Shown: positions 8,317-18,082 of the stretch, one piece after another
How the letters are laid out: every line of letters starts with the position of its first letter
How positions within the stretch are numbered: the stretch's first letter is position 1
Assembly: GCA_020633435.1 (NCBI GenBank)
Contig: JACKDP010000005.1
Coordinates: 626,086-690,085 of the forward strand
Source of the DNA: Myxococcales bacterium
Lineage (GTDB): Bacteria > Myxococcota_A > Bradymonadia > UBA7976 > UBA1532
Length of the DNA: 64,000 nucleotides
Direction: 5' to 3'
Program-made: the position numbers and the translations under genes
The notes under the pieces: generated by a model
Databases searched by the model: none
Told to the model about the DNA's origin: nothing
The model's input: only the letters and a program-made list of their open reading frames with translations

Positions 8317-11300
8317 CTACCGCGACTGGTAGAGGTTGTCGTTGATGGCGTCGTTGGCGCTGCGCACCAGGTTGCCGATGAAGGCCAGCGCGCCCGAGAC
8401 GGATCCGACGATGAGGGGGGTGGGGGTCTTGGTGAAGGCGAAGATGCCCTGGCCGAGGGTGCCCCCGAAGGCGCAGAGGTTGGACGCCAGCTTCTCGGTG
8501 TCCCAGGCGGCCGAGTGGTACTCGCCGTTGTCGTCCTCGGACGTGATCTCCATGAAGTAGCTTACGACGTCGAAGAGCAGCCCGATGGCGCCGAAGAAGA
8601 GGGCCCCGCCGGCCTCGATCTTCTCGAGGGCCGACATGGGCGCCTCGACCTCGCCCCCGGGCGCCTGGCCGTCGAGGGGCGCCGTGCCCTGGCCGTCGAG
8701 GGGCGCGGCGCCGTTGATGGGCGCGGCCTCGCCCTCCGGGGCCCGGCTCCAGGCGTCCTTCACGCTGGCGATGGCGGCGATGCCGCTCAGGGCGAGATCA
8801 GCGACGTCGAACAGCCAGTGCGTCCGGTCGAGGCCCTGCTGGACGCGATCGTCATCAAAGGCGAAGGATCCCGCGACCTTGGCCATCGAGCAGCCGGCCT
8901 GCAGGCAGTTGAGGAGGGACACGATCCGCGACTTCTTGACGACGTCGAAGGTCGCGTTGATGGGGAACAGGATGAGGTTCAGGGCGTCGGCCGTCGCCGC
9001 CATCATCCCGCCGATCTGGGTGTAGAGCCGGGTGCTCTTGCTGGCGTCGACGCTGTCGGGGCTCGTCGCGGCCAGCATGAGGGTGTGGGAGGGCATGAGC
9101 TTGTCCTCCGGCACCAGCGGGAAGAGCGTCTGCCAGGACGCCGTGTCGAAGCCGTACGTCCCGCCCTCCCAGGGCGACTTGCCCGTCGCGACCTTGTAGA
9201 CGAGGGTGGCCGGGATGGCGCCGATGAGCGCGCACGCACCCATCACCGTCATGGGCGCCCCGTCGCTGACGAACTTCTCATAGAGCCACGAGATGACCGG
9301 CAGGTTGATCTCGCGCAGCAGGACGTCGTCGATGAGCATCGCGGTGACGTCCGTCACGACGCCGATCAGGGCGTGCAGCACCCCGCACACGGCGTCGATG
9401 AGGGCGTCGGCCACGCCCCCGGCGATGACCCGGGCCACGTTGCCCAGCGTGAACTGGTCGTCGTCCCAGAGCTGCTTGAGATCCTTGAACATCTGGGCGA
9501 CGTCTTCGGCCGTCGCCTCGATGGCGTCGGCCACGGCCCGCACGAAGTCGCCGATGGTCGAGGCGATCGTCGTGTCGTCATAGTCGGGCGGATCGCCGCT
9601 CGTCACGCCGCCGTGCTGCACCTGGTAGGTGGAGAAGCTGCCGCCCGGGCTGCTGGTAGCGGTGTCGCCGGCGGTCTGGGCCTCCGCCGGGGCCCCGCTG
9701 GTGCCCTGGGCCACCGCGTCCGAGAGGCTGATGGCGGCGGTGGCGTCGTCCATGCCCAGCAGCTTGTCGACCTGCTGCTTGAGCCAGGCCCCCAGGGGAT
9801 CCACCAGCGCGTCGGCCGTGCGCAGCTCGGCCTCGATGTAGCGGGCCGTCTGGACGGCCATGTTGTTGAAGACCTGCTGGGTCGTCTTGATGTCATCCCA
9901 GGAGAACAGGAAGCCGATCCACTGGATGAGCGTCTCGATGGCCGCGCCGATGAGGCTGAAGAGCCAGTCCATGAGCGCCAGGACGTGCTCGATGGTCTCG
10001 ACCACGAACTTCACCAGCGTCTCGCCCACCTGGATGGCGAACTCGTAGACCTTCTCGACCGCGTTGATGGCGATGCCGACGGCCGTCTGGGCGACGTTCT
10101 TGAGGCCGCGCAGGATGTCCCCCGCGAGGCTCATGATGGCGCCGGCGGTGTCCTCGATCCACGACACGACGACGCCGCCCTCGACCACCGCCATCTTCAT
10201 GGTGGGGGCGGTCGACTTCTTCGCGGCCTGGGGGGTCGCCGGGGCGGAGACAGTGGGGGTGTCGGCGCCATCGGGGTCGGCCAGGTCGGGGTCGACGGCG
10301 CTGCCATCGGGCGGCAGGGTGTCGGTCACGTCGCCGAGCTGGCTGAAGGCCTCGGTGATGACGGCGAGGGTGCTCGGATCGATGGCCTCGGCCACCGTCC
10401 GCCCGTCGGGGAGCACCTTCTGCCCGAGGGTGCCGTCCTGGGCCATGGCCAGGATGCGCTGGCGGGCGGCCGCCGTCGGATCGGCGATGAGGGTGCCCTG
10501 GATGATGTCGCCCTGGAACCGGAAGATCGGCGCCGAGAGGGCGGCGACCTCCTGGATGATCGTGACGCTGCCCGTCCCGTCGGTGGCCACGTCGACGGCC
10601 GTGTCGGCGTCGAGCGTCATGTAGAAGCCGTTCACCGTGGCGTAGGTCCACGACGAGGCGTTGAGGCGGACGGGCTGGCCGGCGATGGGGTTGCCGTCGG
10701 CGTCGGTGAAGCGGACGACCGTCGTGTAGCAGGCCACCTCCCGGGTGCTGAGGAGGGCGGGCAGGCTGAGGCGACCCTCCGTCCACAGCGACGACGCCGG
10801 GTCCTGCCAGAGCCGCTGGATGGTCGTGTTGTCGGCGCGGGCCACGAAGAGCTCGTTGGCGGAGCGCTTCGCCGAGCGGATGGTGGCCATCTGCGCCACC
10901 TGCGTCTGCATCACCATCGGCAGCGTCCACGCCCGCTCCGCCGCCTGGTCGCCGCGGGTGTAGGTCAGGCGCTGGCTGCGATCGAGAGCCCAGACGGACA
11001 GGTGGTGGCGGTCCTGGCGGATGGCGAGGGCCGTCAGGCCGGTGAACGGGGCCGAGCTGTCGGGGATGCGCGAGGCGGCGGCCCCCATGGCGCCCTGGGC
11101 GTCGGCCTCGAACACATAGATGCCTTCGCCGCCGACGAAGAGCGTCGAGCAGCCGCCCGCCTCGGGGTCGGCCAGGACGCCCAGGCAGGTGGCGCCGGCG
11201 GGCACCGGCAGCGTGCGGGTGTGGGGCGGGCCGCCGGTCTGGGGGTCGGGCAGGCTGCTGAACTGCAGCGAGAGCTGGCCGCCGTTCGTCTCGAAGAGGG

Positions 11301-11961
11301 TGTAGGTGCCGCGGCGGACGCGGTCGAGCTTCAGGCGGCCCAGCTTCACGTCGAGGAGCGTGCGCACGTCCTGGGGCTGGGCGTAGGGCTGCCAGGTGCC
11401 GTCGGCGCGGGCGTCGGTGTCCACCAGGAAGCGCTGCACGGGGGCCCCGGCCGCGCCGGTGTGCACGAGGGCCTGGGGGGCGGCCTCGCCCGCCAGCCGG
11501 TCGCTCAGCTCGATGCGCTGGATGGGGGCGCCGGGGGGGTTGCCCGGGCGGGCCAGCCAGCCACCGCTCAGGGCACCCCAGTCGGCGCCGGCCGGGTCGT
11601 CGCCGAGCAGCGGCGTGACATAGAGCCGCGCCCCGCCCTGGCCGTCGTCCACGGCCGCGGCGAACATCAGGGTGCCATCGGCCGCCTGGCTCAAGGCATG
11701 GCAGAGGATGGAGCCGCTGGCATCGGGCGTGACCTCGAGGGCGCGCCACCCGGCCTGCTCGGTGGCATCGCGCAGGATGATGTGCAGCACGGTGCGGCTG
11801 GCATCGTCGCTGGCGCCGCCGAGCGTGGCGACGATGGGTTCGCCGGTGACATCTTCGGCGGCGAAGATGGGATGGCGGGTGTCCACCATCGTCCCGGCGA
11901 TGTAGTTGTACATGAGCTCGCCCTGGACGGTCGTGGTCGCCGGGCTCACGGGATCAGACAT
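8317..11961 (-). CDS. Very large propeller plus helical hydrophobic protein, toxin-like
   Basis: A 1214-aa protein of unknown family. The first 420 residues are beta-rich with repeated strand motifs (SDRLAGEA..ALVHTG, GVLADPEAGGCSTLFVGG, LTALAIRQDRHHLSVWALD), as in WD/tectonin-like propellers. Residues about 430-500 look Ig-like (VVRFTDADGNPIAGQPVRLN). An acidic Ala/Pro linker follows. The rest consists of long amphipathic and hydrophobic helices (for example YEFAIQVGETLVKFVVETIE, WLFSLIGAAIETLIQWIGFL), ending with another hydrophobic pair near residues 1140-1160. No signal peptide is seen. The ATG at 11961 is chosen because the upstream extension is basic low-complexity sequence. It is last in a minus-strand operon and lies 31 bases after a possible P47-like gene. 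A pore-forming or membrane-inserting role is inference. Confidence 0.7.
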   Translation of the reverse strand: MSDPVSPATTTVQGELMYNYIAGTMVDTRHPIFAAEDVTGEPIVATLGGASDDASRTVLHIILRDATEQAGWRALEVTPDASGSILCHALSQAADGTLMFAAAVDDGQGGARLYVTPLLGDDPAGADWGALSGGWLARPGNPPGAPIQRIELSDRLAGEAAPQALVHTGAAGAPVQRFLVDTDARADGTWQPYAQPQDVRTLLDVKLGRLKLDRVRRGTYTLFETNGGQLSLQFSSLPDPQTGGPPHTRTLPVPAGATCLGVLADPEAGGCSTLFVGGEGIYVFEADAQGAMGAAASRIPDSSAPFTGLTALAIRQDRHHLSVWALDRSQRLTYTRGDQAAERAWTLPMVMQTQVAQMATIRSAKRSANELFVARADNTTIQRLWQDPASSLWTEGRLSLPALLSTREVACYTTVVRFTDADGNPIAGQPVRLNASSWTYATVNGFYMTLDADTAVDVATDGTGSVTIIQEVAALSAPIFRFQGDIIQGTLIADPTAAARQRILAMAQDGTLGQKVLPDGRTVAEAIDPSTLAVITEAFSQLGDVTDTLPPDGSAVDPDLADPDGADTPTVSAPATPQAAKKSTAPTMKMAVVEGGVVVSWIEDTAGAIMSLAGDILRGLKNVAQTAVGIAINAVEKVYEFAIQVGETLVKFVVETIEHVLALMDWLFSLIGAAIETLIQWIGFLFSWDDIKTTQQVFNNMAVQTARYIEAELRTADALVDPLGAWLKQQVDKLLGMDDATAAISLSDAVAQGTSGAPAEAQTAGDTATSSPGGSFSTYQVQHGGVTSGDPPDYDDTTIASTIGDFVRAVADAIEATAEDVAQMFKDLKQLWDDDQFTLGNVARVIAGGVADALIDAVCGVLHALIGVVTDVTAMLIDDVLLREINLPVISWLYEKFVSDGAPMTVMGACALIGAIPATLVYKVATGKSPWEGGTYGFDTASWQTLFPLVPEDKLMPSHTLMLAATSPDSVDASKSTRLYTQIGGMMAATADALNLILFPINATFDVVKKSRIVSLLNCLQAGCSMAKVAGSFAFDDDRVQQGLDRTHWLFDVADLALSGIAAIASVKDAWSRAPEGEAAPINGAAPLDGQGTAPLDGQAPGGEVEAPMSALEKIEAGGALFFGAIGLLFDVVSYFMEITSEDDNGEYHSAAWDTEKLASNLCAFGGTLGQGIFAFTKTPTPLIVGSVSGALAFIGNLVRSANDAINDNLYQSR

Positions 11962-11992
11962 GAGTACCTCACTGGGTCGTCGGGATGAGAGA

Positions 11993-13888
11993 TCAGCCGT
12001 GGTAGAGCAGGTCGACCTGCAGGTTGTTGCTGCCGTCGAGGCGCAGGCCGCTGTAGTCGAAGAGCGGCCCCGACGGGAACACCAGGTAGGTGGTCGCGGT
12101 GCCGATGTCATGGGTGGCCACGTCATCGAGGCCGCTCATCAGGGACTTCGCGAAGTTCTCGTACTGGTTGGACATATGCTCCGAGAAGCTCTCATCGTCC
12201 CCCAGGAACAGGCTGTTGCAGAAGTCAGCGAAGCTCTGCAGGAAGCCTTCATCCTCCTTGACCTTGTCGAGGGTGCCCTCGACCACCTGCCCGTCGCCGA
12301 GGAGCTGCCCGGCCTGGTTGGTGACCGACTTGCCATCGTCGCCATACTGGATGGTCAGCTCCCCCGGCGAGAGGGTGACCGTCAGCGTGAAGTTCTGGCG
12401 GTACTCCACCTCGCCCAGCAGCACGGAGGGCCCCACGCCGAAGAGCGGGTACTGCTTCGTGGTCACGTCCTGGTCGAAGTAGCCGCTGCCCGAGAGGGTG
12501 AGCGTGCCGTTCTTCGTGTCCGCGAGCCGGAGATCCACCCAGGTGGTGAGGCGCGTCACGGTGTAGTAGTCGAAGTCATTGTCGACCGCCGTCTTCACAC
12601 CCTTGCCATCGTTCTGCGCGCTGTCATCGTGGTAGTCGCTCAGGGTCCAGCGCACGTCGAGGCCCGACCGCTTGAAGGCCGTCTTCGACTGGACGCCGGA
12701 CTGGATGACGGGCAGCAGGGCCGCCTGGATGTAGGCCGCGGCGAGCTGGTCGCGGGCGATCATCATGGTGGCGTAGCGGTTGGTGCTGCTCGCGTCGAGG
12801 GCCGGCAGCAGCGGGCTGGAGAAGCGCGTCCGGCTGCCATCGCCCCAGCGCGTGTGCCCCTGGGTCATCATCAGCAGGTTGACGCTGCTCTGGCCGTTCT
12901 TGGGATCGGCGTAGGTGGTGCTGAGCTCGCAGGAGACGGGGACGAAGCCGGGCAGCATGTCCGCGGCGTTGAGCTGGCTCGGGTTGGCGGCCTGGGCCGA
13001 GACCGCGAGGCACCACCTGGGCCGGGTGGCGGCGTAGGCTCCCAGGCAGTTGCCGAAGGCCGTCGTCTGGGCGGCCGTGAGCGTGACCCCCGTCACCGAT
13101 AGCAGCACGGACGACGACGGGTTCGTGAAGTCGGTGAAGAGCTGGTAGATGGTGAAGCCCTGCCCCGCGAACTGCGTGGCCGTGGCGGCGGTGTCGGCGT
13201 CCATGCTGGCCTGCGTGCCGGCCGCGAGGCTCAGGTTCGCCCGCACGACGAAGTCGCAGCCGTCGACCGGGATGGTCGCGCCGCCCGTGGTCAGGGTGCC
13301 CTTGTTGACGTGGACCTTGATGTCGACGGTGTTGGCGACGTTGGGCAGCGTGAGCTGGGGGGCCTGCCGCATGGACGTGATGTCGAGCCGGTCGCTGCCC
13401 GAGGTGCCGCTGATGGCATGGGGGAAGACGCCGTAGTTGTAGAGGTACTGGAGCTGGCTGCTCAGCAGCGTCTCACCCAGGGCGGTGACGATGTCATAGC
13501 CGCGCAGGGTCCCCGGCGAGGTGGTGACCGTGTAGCTGACGGTCTGGTCGTGCCCGGATGGGCTGGCCGGGTTCGTGGAGGCGTTCACGCCGGCGGGGGT
13601 GTCCACCCAGTACCGGCTGGGGTTGCTGTCGTTCGGGTGATCCCACTCGAAGCGGACGGTCTGCGCCGGCGTCGCGCCCATCGTGATGAGATAGTCGAGG
13701 TAGCCCTCCGGCCCATGGGCCGCCGCGTCGCTCGTCTTGGTGACCTTGAAGGTGCTGCTGCTCCCCGACGAGATGGAGCTCGCCGGCTTGGAGGCGAACT
13801 GGCCGTCGGTGGCCGTGGCGTTGCCCATGTTGGTGAGCGCGTAGCCCGTGTTGTTGTTGATCGTGAGGGTGGCATCGCGGCTGGACAT
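11993..13888 (-). CDS. Beta-sandwich plus possible P47/OrfX (TULIP)-like protein
   Basis: A 631-aa soluble protein. Residues 1-110 form a beta-sandwich with ATLTINNNTGYALTNMG, SSISSGSSSTFKV and AAHGPEGYLDYLI, a strand pattern like aegerolysins and related small pore-forming or lipid-binding proteins. The rest begins GTLRGYDIVTALGETLLSSQ and contains FGVGPSVLLGEVEYRQNFTL. Both resemble by eye the P47/OrfX TULIP-fold proteins of botulinum toxin clusters ('GWD.V.A......'). There is no signal peptide or membrane segment. It sits directly upstream of the 1214-aa protein with a 31-base gap, so it could be its chaperone or partner. Coding is certain; both fold names are tentative. Confidence 0.65.
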   Translation of the reverse strand: MSSRDATLTINNNTGYALTNMGNATATDGQFASKPASSISSGSSSTFKVTKTSDAAAHGPEGYLDYLITMGATPAQTVRFEWDHPNDSNPSRYWVDTPAGVNASTNPASPSGHDQTVSYTVTTSPGTLRGYDIVTALGETLLSSQLQYLYNYGVFPHAISGTSGSDRLDITSMRQAPQLTLPNVANTVDIKVHVNKGTLTTGGATIPVDGCDFVVRANLSLAAGTQASMDADTAATATQFAGQGFTIYQLFTDFTNPSSSVLLSVTGVTLTAAQTTAFGNCLGAYAATRPRWCLAVSAQAANPSQLNAADMLPGFVPVSCELSTTYADPKNGQSSVNLLMMTQGHTRWGDGSRTRFSSPLLPALDASSTNRYATMMIARDQLAAAYIQAALLPVIQSGVQSKTAFKRSGLDVRWTLSDYHDDSAQNDGKGVKTAVDNDFDYYTVTRLTTWVDLRLADTKNGTLTLSGSGYFDQDVTTKQYPLFGVGPSVLLGEVEYRQNFTLTVTLSPGELTIQYGDDGKSVTNQAGQLLGDGQVVEGTLDKVKEDEGFLQSFADFCNSLFLGDDESFSEHMSNQYENFAKSLMSGLDDVATHDIGTATTYLVFPSGPLFDYSGLRLDGSNNLQVDLLYHG

Positions 13889-14065
13889 CTGGACTCCCCG
13901 GTTGGACCGCCGATGACCGGCGGCGAGGTGAGGGTTTTCAACGACCATGCCAGGGCCCGGCGCCGGGGGCTGGCTTGAGAAGTGTCGGAGAATGGTGCTG
14001 GCCCCGGGCAGGGACGCTGGCACAGGTGCCAGGCGGTGGCGCCCGCGTGTCGGCGCGGGCGGGCC

Positions 14066-16117
14066 TCAGTCAGGCGGGGGCCACTCGCCCTGCTCCCAGC
14101 GCATCCAGTTCTCCAGCTCGAAGTCGTCGTCGTCGTCGGCGTCGGCGTCCTGGGCCGTCTCCTGGATGTCCTTGGTGTCATCGAAGCGCCCGAAGACGCC
14201 GTGCTCGATGCTGGATCCCTGCTTCTCGGCCACCTCGCGCTCGGCGGCGGCGTCCTTCAGGCGCTCCTTGCGGGCGTCCTCGTCGGAGAAGCCCTTGACC
14301 TTCTCATCCACCTCGAAGGCGCTGCGCGCCTCCTCGATGGCCATGGACGTGAGCAGCGCGATGGGGTGCCACGTGTAGACGAAGCGCTCCTTGGGCAGCC
14401 CCGCGTGGGCCGTCACGCCCTTGTCCCACCACAGGAAGGGCCGGATGCGCTTGAGGTGGCGCTCGGCCTTCTCGCGCAGGGCCCACTCGAAGTCGACGCC
14501 GCCCCCGAACAGGCCGCTGAAGTCCGTCTCGTCGCTGTACTCCGTCACATGGCGCGGGGCGAGCCAGCGCAGGTCCTCCGCCCGCCGGTTGCTCGCGTAG
14601 AAGTCGCGCACCTCCGGGGGGGCCAGCGGGTAGCCGCCGTCGATGAGGCCCTGCAGCTCGGCGGGGTCCTCGGTGTACCGCTTCCAGACGTGCCGGGAGT
14701 TGCACAGCAGCCCGGGATCGTCATCGGTCTCGTCGAGCTCGAAGGTGCCGTCCGTGATGAGGGGCTTGGCGGAAAGCAGAGCGAAGTCAACGAGATCCGC
14801 GATGCCCTCGCCGTCCGGGTCGGGGCTGAAGCGGCCGACATGGCCGAGGACGTCGCCCGCCTTGACCGGCACCTTGATGAGGGCGACGAGGCCGGACTTG
14901 AGGGCCACCGCGCCCTCCGCCGAGGTGAGGGCGCGGCCGTCGGCGTCGGGCAGCCCGGCGGGGCCGTCCTGGGCCTCCAGATCCTTGATCCACTTGATGT
15001 CGGACTCGCGCCCCAGCTTCTCGCCGTCCAGGTGCGAGAGCACCGTCCAGAAGGTCCGCTTCACGTCGCGGATCTTCAGGTCGTGGCGCAGCAGCACCAT
15101 GTTGGGGCTGCCCATCTTCTCCCACTGGCGCCGCGGCAGGACGCGGGCGGCCACGATGACGCCGTCGGCCGGGGCGAGCACGGGCACGCGGGCCTTCTTG
15201 TCGTCCTCGGCCGGGGTGACGAGGTGCACGCCCGAGTGCCAGGCCTGGTTGACCCCCACCGGGAAGAAGCCGCCGTCGCCGCTCTCGATGTGCCGGAAGT
15301 AGGCCTCGGCCTGCGTCTTCGCCTCGCGCTTGGGGACGTGGGCCAGGTTCTTGGCGCCCGGCAGCGTGACCGGGAAGAAGAACCGGTTGCCGCGGATGCC
15401 GATGAGGATGCGCTCCCAGTCGAAGCCCGGGCCCGGATCCCACTTGTTGGCGGAGATGTGCTGGTGGCCGACGACGCCGAGGAAGTCGGTGTTGACCAGC
15501 TTGTTGCGCACCACCTTGCCGGCCTCGTCCACGGGGGCCTGGCGGCGCAGGTTGAAGAAGCTGATGAGGCCCTCGAGCACGGCGAGGAGCGACTCGTACT
15601 GGGCCTCGGTGTAGCCCAGGCTCTTGACCTTGCCGCCGTTGATGAGGCCCTCATAGAGCCCGCGCTGCTGGGCCTCGGCCAGGTCGATCCGGCCGGGCTT
15701 CACGGGGTTGCACAGGTCGATGCCGACGCTCTCGCCGTTGTGGGGGTCGCCGGCGTGCCACGCGATGTCCGACAGCGCGAGGGGCTGCCAGATGGTGCCG
15801 TCGTGGTCGATCATGAGGTGGGTCGAGAGGTTGCGCTGCACCAGCACCTGGAAGCAGCCGGCGCTGGTGGGCATGCCGTCGTGGTGCAGGACGACGCGCT
15901 TGACCATGGAGCGCCGCTTGCCCTGGGCCGTGGCCTCCGAGTCGCCGCCCCCCGTCAGCTCGGTGAGCACGTCGCGCAGGCGCGTGAAGCGGCGGCGGCC
16001 GTCGCCGGGGGCGTAGAAGCTCGGCACCCGCGGATCGGCGTCGTGCTCCCGGTAGGTGAAGACGCGGCGGCCGATGTCGATCCGGGCGTCCCCGGCGAAG
16101 ATGAGGTAGGTGCTCAT
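14066..16117 (-). CDS. N-acetylmuramoyl-L-alanine amidase (AmpD-like) with M23-like region
   Basis: A 683-aa protein without a clear signal peptide. Residues about 72-235 form an Amidase_2 domain, with zinc-ligand candidates in VVLHHDGMP (H78/H79), GHQHISANKW (H218/H220) and WDPGPGF (D227). The companion signatures NLSTHLMIDHDGTIW and AWHAGDPHNGESVGIDL are also present. Residues about 284-400 follow the M23 peptidase pattern (WHSGVHL, VLAPADGVIVAA, LLRHDL, LSHLDG). However, the normal HxGxD aspartate reads His, so peptidase activity is doubtful. The C-terminal 250 residues are charged and unassigned, ending ENWMRWEQGEWPPPD. Its start overlaps the stop of the VWA-FHA gene by 4 bases. It would cleave or bind peptidoglycan. 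Confidence 0.85.
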   Translation of the reverse strand: MSTYLIFAGDARIDIGRRVFTYREHDADPRVPSFYAPGDGRRRFTRLRDVLTELTGGGDSEATAQGKRRSMVKRVVLHHDGMPTSAGCFQVLVQRNLSTHLMIDHDGTIWQPLALSDIAWHAGDPHNGESVGIDLCNPVKPGRIDLAEAQQRGLYEGLINGGKVKSLGYTEAQYESLLAVLEGLISFFNLRRQAPVDEAGKVVRNKLVNTDFLGVVGHQHISANKWDPGPGFDWERILIGIRGNRFFFPVTLPGAKNLAHVPKREAKTQAEAYFRHIESGDGGFFPVGVNQAWHSGVHLVTPAEDDKKARVPVLAPADGVIVAARVLPRRQWEKMGSPNMVLLRHDLKIRDVKRTFWTVLSHLDGEKLGRESDIKWIKDLEAQDGPAGLPDADGRALTSAEGAVALKSGLVALIKVPVKAGDVLGHVGRFSPDPDGEGIADLVDFALLSAKPLITDGTFELDETDDDPGLLCNSRHVWKRYTEDPAELQGLIDGGYPLAPPEVRDFYASNRRAEDLRWLAPRHVTEYSDETDFSGLFGGGVDFEWALREKAERHLKRIRPFLWWDKGVTAHAGLPKERFVYTWHPIALLTSMAIEEARSAFEVDEKVKGFSDEDARKERLKDAAAEREVAEKQGSSIEHGVFGRFDDTKDIQETAQDADADDDDDFELENWMRWEQGEWPPPD

Positions 16118-17733
16118 GCGGCCACCTCGATGCCGAACACGAACTCGGTGTCGCCCACGCGGATGAGATCCCCCTCGTCCAGGATGACCTGGTTGACGCG
16201 CTCGCCGTTGACCCAGGTGCCGGTGTCGGTGTTGAAGTCCGTCAGGATGAACTCATCGCCGCGGTCGCGGATGCCGCAGTGCTGGGTGCCGACGCCGCGA
16301 TCCATCACCTGCACGTCGCAGCCGGGCGCCGAGCCGATGGAGATGATCTCCTGGTCGAAGCGCATGGCCTGGCCGACGAAGTCGCCGTTGCGGCCGGTGA
16401 GGCGGAAGCGCATGGGCCGCACCTGGGCGAGCTGCGCCGCGCAGAACATGCACTGCGTCCAGCCGGGCATCATCAGGTTGCCGCAGACGGCGCAGGGCTT
16501 GCGGGCGGCCAGGGCGGCGTCGCGGGCCTTCTTGGCGGCGTCGCGGGCGGCGCGCCGCTTCTTGACCTTCTTGACCGCGATGATCAGGACGATGAGCAGG
16601 ACGATGAGGCCGAGCCCCACCCAGATGAGGAGCTGGGCCCACCACGGCAGGCGCTCCCAGAGGTTGCTGATCCAGTCGGAGATGCGGGCCCAGAAGCCGA
16701 GCACGTTGCCGATGCGGGCCGAGTAGGCCAGGGACTTGTCGGAGCCGCCGGTGGGGAGCTGGACGGTGACCTGGAACTCGGCGGTGTCGCCGCGGCGCAG
16801 GCCGGGCGCCTCGAAGGCCAGGACGTAGCGGTTCTGCAGCTCCTGGGTGGCCTCGCCGAAGAGCTTGGGCAGGTCGCGGATGGTGTAGGCCCGGCGGAAG
16901 GTGCCCCCCGTCTTGCGGGCGATGACCTCGAGCACGCGGCGGTTGACGAAGACCTCGTGGTCGGGCTCCTCGGCGCCGACGGTGCCATCGCCCTCGCCCT
17001 CGTCATCGACGTCCAGCGTCGAGGCCGGCGGGTCGATGTAGAAGGCCATGATGCGGACGCCGCGGCGGCGGGCCATGCTGACGAGCCAGCGCATGCGCTC
17101 GGTGCGGTAGCGCGGGTCGCCCAGGTCGCCGTCGGCGATCACGAAGAGCACGCGGTCGCTGGGGAAGGGGGTGTCCTCGCCCCAGGGCTCGGGCTTGCCC
17201 TCCCAGTCCTCGGCCTCCAGGCCCTCCTTCAGCGGGAAGGCGAGCAGCGCCGTCTTCATGGCCTGGTAGAGCTGGGCCTTCTGGCCCTCGGCGCTGATGC
17301 GGGCGAGCGTCGGCGGGATCTCGTCGGGGCGGGGGCTCCAGCCCTTCTCGGGCAGGCGCGTGATGCCCACCTCCATCGTGAGGCCCACGCCCCAGGAGCC
17401 CTTGGGCAGGCCGTCGACGAGGGCCGGCAGCGCCTCGCGCACGCCGCCCCACCACCGCGACGACCGGGCGTCGGCCAGGATGGCCACCGCCTGGGGATCG
17501 GCCCGCTTCTTCGCCGTCTCCCAGTCCACGTGGTCGGTGATGATCTGCCCGTTCACGTGCACCGAGAACTCGAGATCGTCCCCGGGCGGGATGGGGCGGT
17601 CGCCGTCGAGGAGCGTCAGCCACAGCGCCACCTCGGGCAGCGTCGCGGCCTCGTAGCGGTCCACCTTCACCCGGGCGCCGGCGGGCGCGGCGAAGAGAAT
17701 CGCCAGGGAAATCAGGAGGATGCGCCGCACCAC
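16114..17733 (-). CDS. Signal peptide, VWA-like, TM, zinc ribbon and FHA membrane protein
   Basis: A 539-aa protein with an N-terminal signal (RRILLISLAILFAAPAGARV). A VWA-like domain spans residues about 35-260: VAILADARSS at the metal site, which departs from strict DxSxS, and RVLFVIADGDLGD. An immunoglobulin-like region follows, then a single TM helix near 355-385 (AQLLIWVGLGLIVLLIVLII) and basic helices. A CxxC..CxxC zinc ribbon near residues 410-430 (CAVCGNL, CMFC) precedes a C-terminal FHA domain (IISIGSAPGCDVQV, GTQHCGI, DTGTWVNGE). The FHA part is expected in the cytoplasm, reading phosphothreonine, with the VWA part outside. It may link envelope sensing to kinase signalling; no kinase is in this operon. 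Confidence 0.85.
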   Translation of the reverse strand: MVRRILLISLAILFAAPAGARVKVDRYEAATLPEVALWLTLLDGDRPIPPGDDLEFSVHVNGQIITDHVDWETAKKRADPQAVAILADARSSRWWGGVREALPALVDGLPKGSWGVGLTMEVGITRLPEKGWSPRPDEIPPTLARISAEGQKAQLYQAMKTALLAFPLKEGLEAEDWEGKPEPWGEDTPFPSDRVLFVIADGDLGDPRYRTERMRWLVSMARRRGVRIMAFYIDPPASTLDVDDEGEGDGTVGAEEPDHEVFVNRRVLEVIARKTGGTFRRAYTIRDLPKLFGEATQELQNRYVLAFEAPGLRRGDTAEFQVTVQLPTGGSDKSLAYSARIGNVLGFWARISDWISNLWERLPWWAQLLIWVGLGLIVLLIVLIIAVKKVKKRRAARDAAKKARDAALAARKPCAVCGNLMMPGWTQCMFCAAQLAQVRPMRFRLTGRNGDFVGQAMRFDQEIISIGSAPGCDVQVMDRGVGTQHCGIRDRGDEFILTDFNTDTGTWVNGERVNQVILDEGDLIRVGDTEFVFGIEVAA

Positions 17734-17734
17734 G

Positions 17735-18082
17735 TCAGGCCCCGAACAGCAGCTTCTGCTGGAGCACGGCGACCTCGGCGGCGGCGGCGACGGGGCGGCC
17801 GCGGCGCAGCGGGGTGCAGGTGAGCGGGGCGAAGCCGTCGGCGTCGGCCAGCGGGGCGCGGACGCGCAGGCGGCCGGTGGGGGCCTCCAGCAGGACGGGC
17901 GGGCGGCCGGGCGTCTCCAGGCGGAAGTGGGTGGCGTCGGGGTGGCGGAGGTCGACGGGCGCGCCGGCGCGGACCCGGATGGGGGCCTCGACGCCGGGCG
18001 CGGCCGACGCCCCGCCGGCCCAGTGCACGGTGGCCACGGCCGCGAGGGCGGCGAGGGCCTGGCGGCGATCCAGGTCGGTCAC
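17735..18082 (-). CDS. Tat-type secreted protein of unknown function
   Basis: A 115-aa product starting at a GTG that overlaps the stop of the HemJ-like gene (18079-18082), so translation is probably coupled. The N-terminus TDLDRRQALAALAAVATVHW carries a twin-arginine followed by a hydrophobic stretch and a likely cleavage after ASA. The mature 85 residues are beta-rich (APIRVRAGAPVDLRHPDATH, PVLLEAPTGRLRVRAPLAD) with one cysteine and no recognised family. The stop is 1 base before the VWA-FHA start. It has the size of a small periplasmic binding or adaptor domain, but no function can be assigned. Confidence 0.6.
   Translation of the reverse strand: MTDLDRRQALAALAAVATVHWAGGASAAPGVEAPIRVRAGAPVDLRHPDATHFRLETPGRPPVLLEAPTGRLRVRAPLADADGFAPLTCTPLRRGRPVAAAAEVAVLQQKLLFGA

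Noticed and set aside
7780..11988. Open frame of about 1400 codons on the plus strand opposite the giant propeller-helical gene
   Set aside because: Its composition is Gly/Arg/Ala/His/Asp filler from G/C-rich antisense DNA, with no hydrophobic pattern or family motif. The minus-strand frame shows a real protein.
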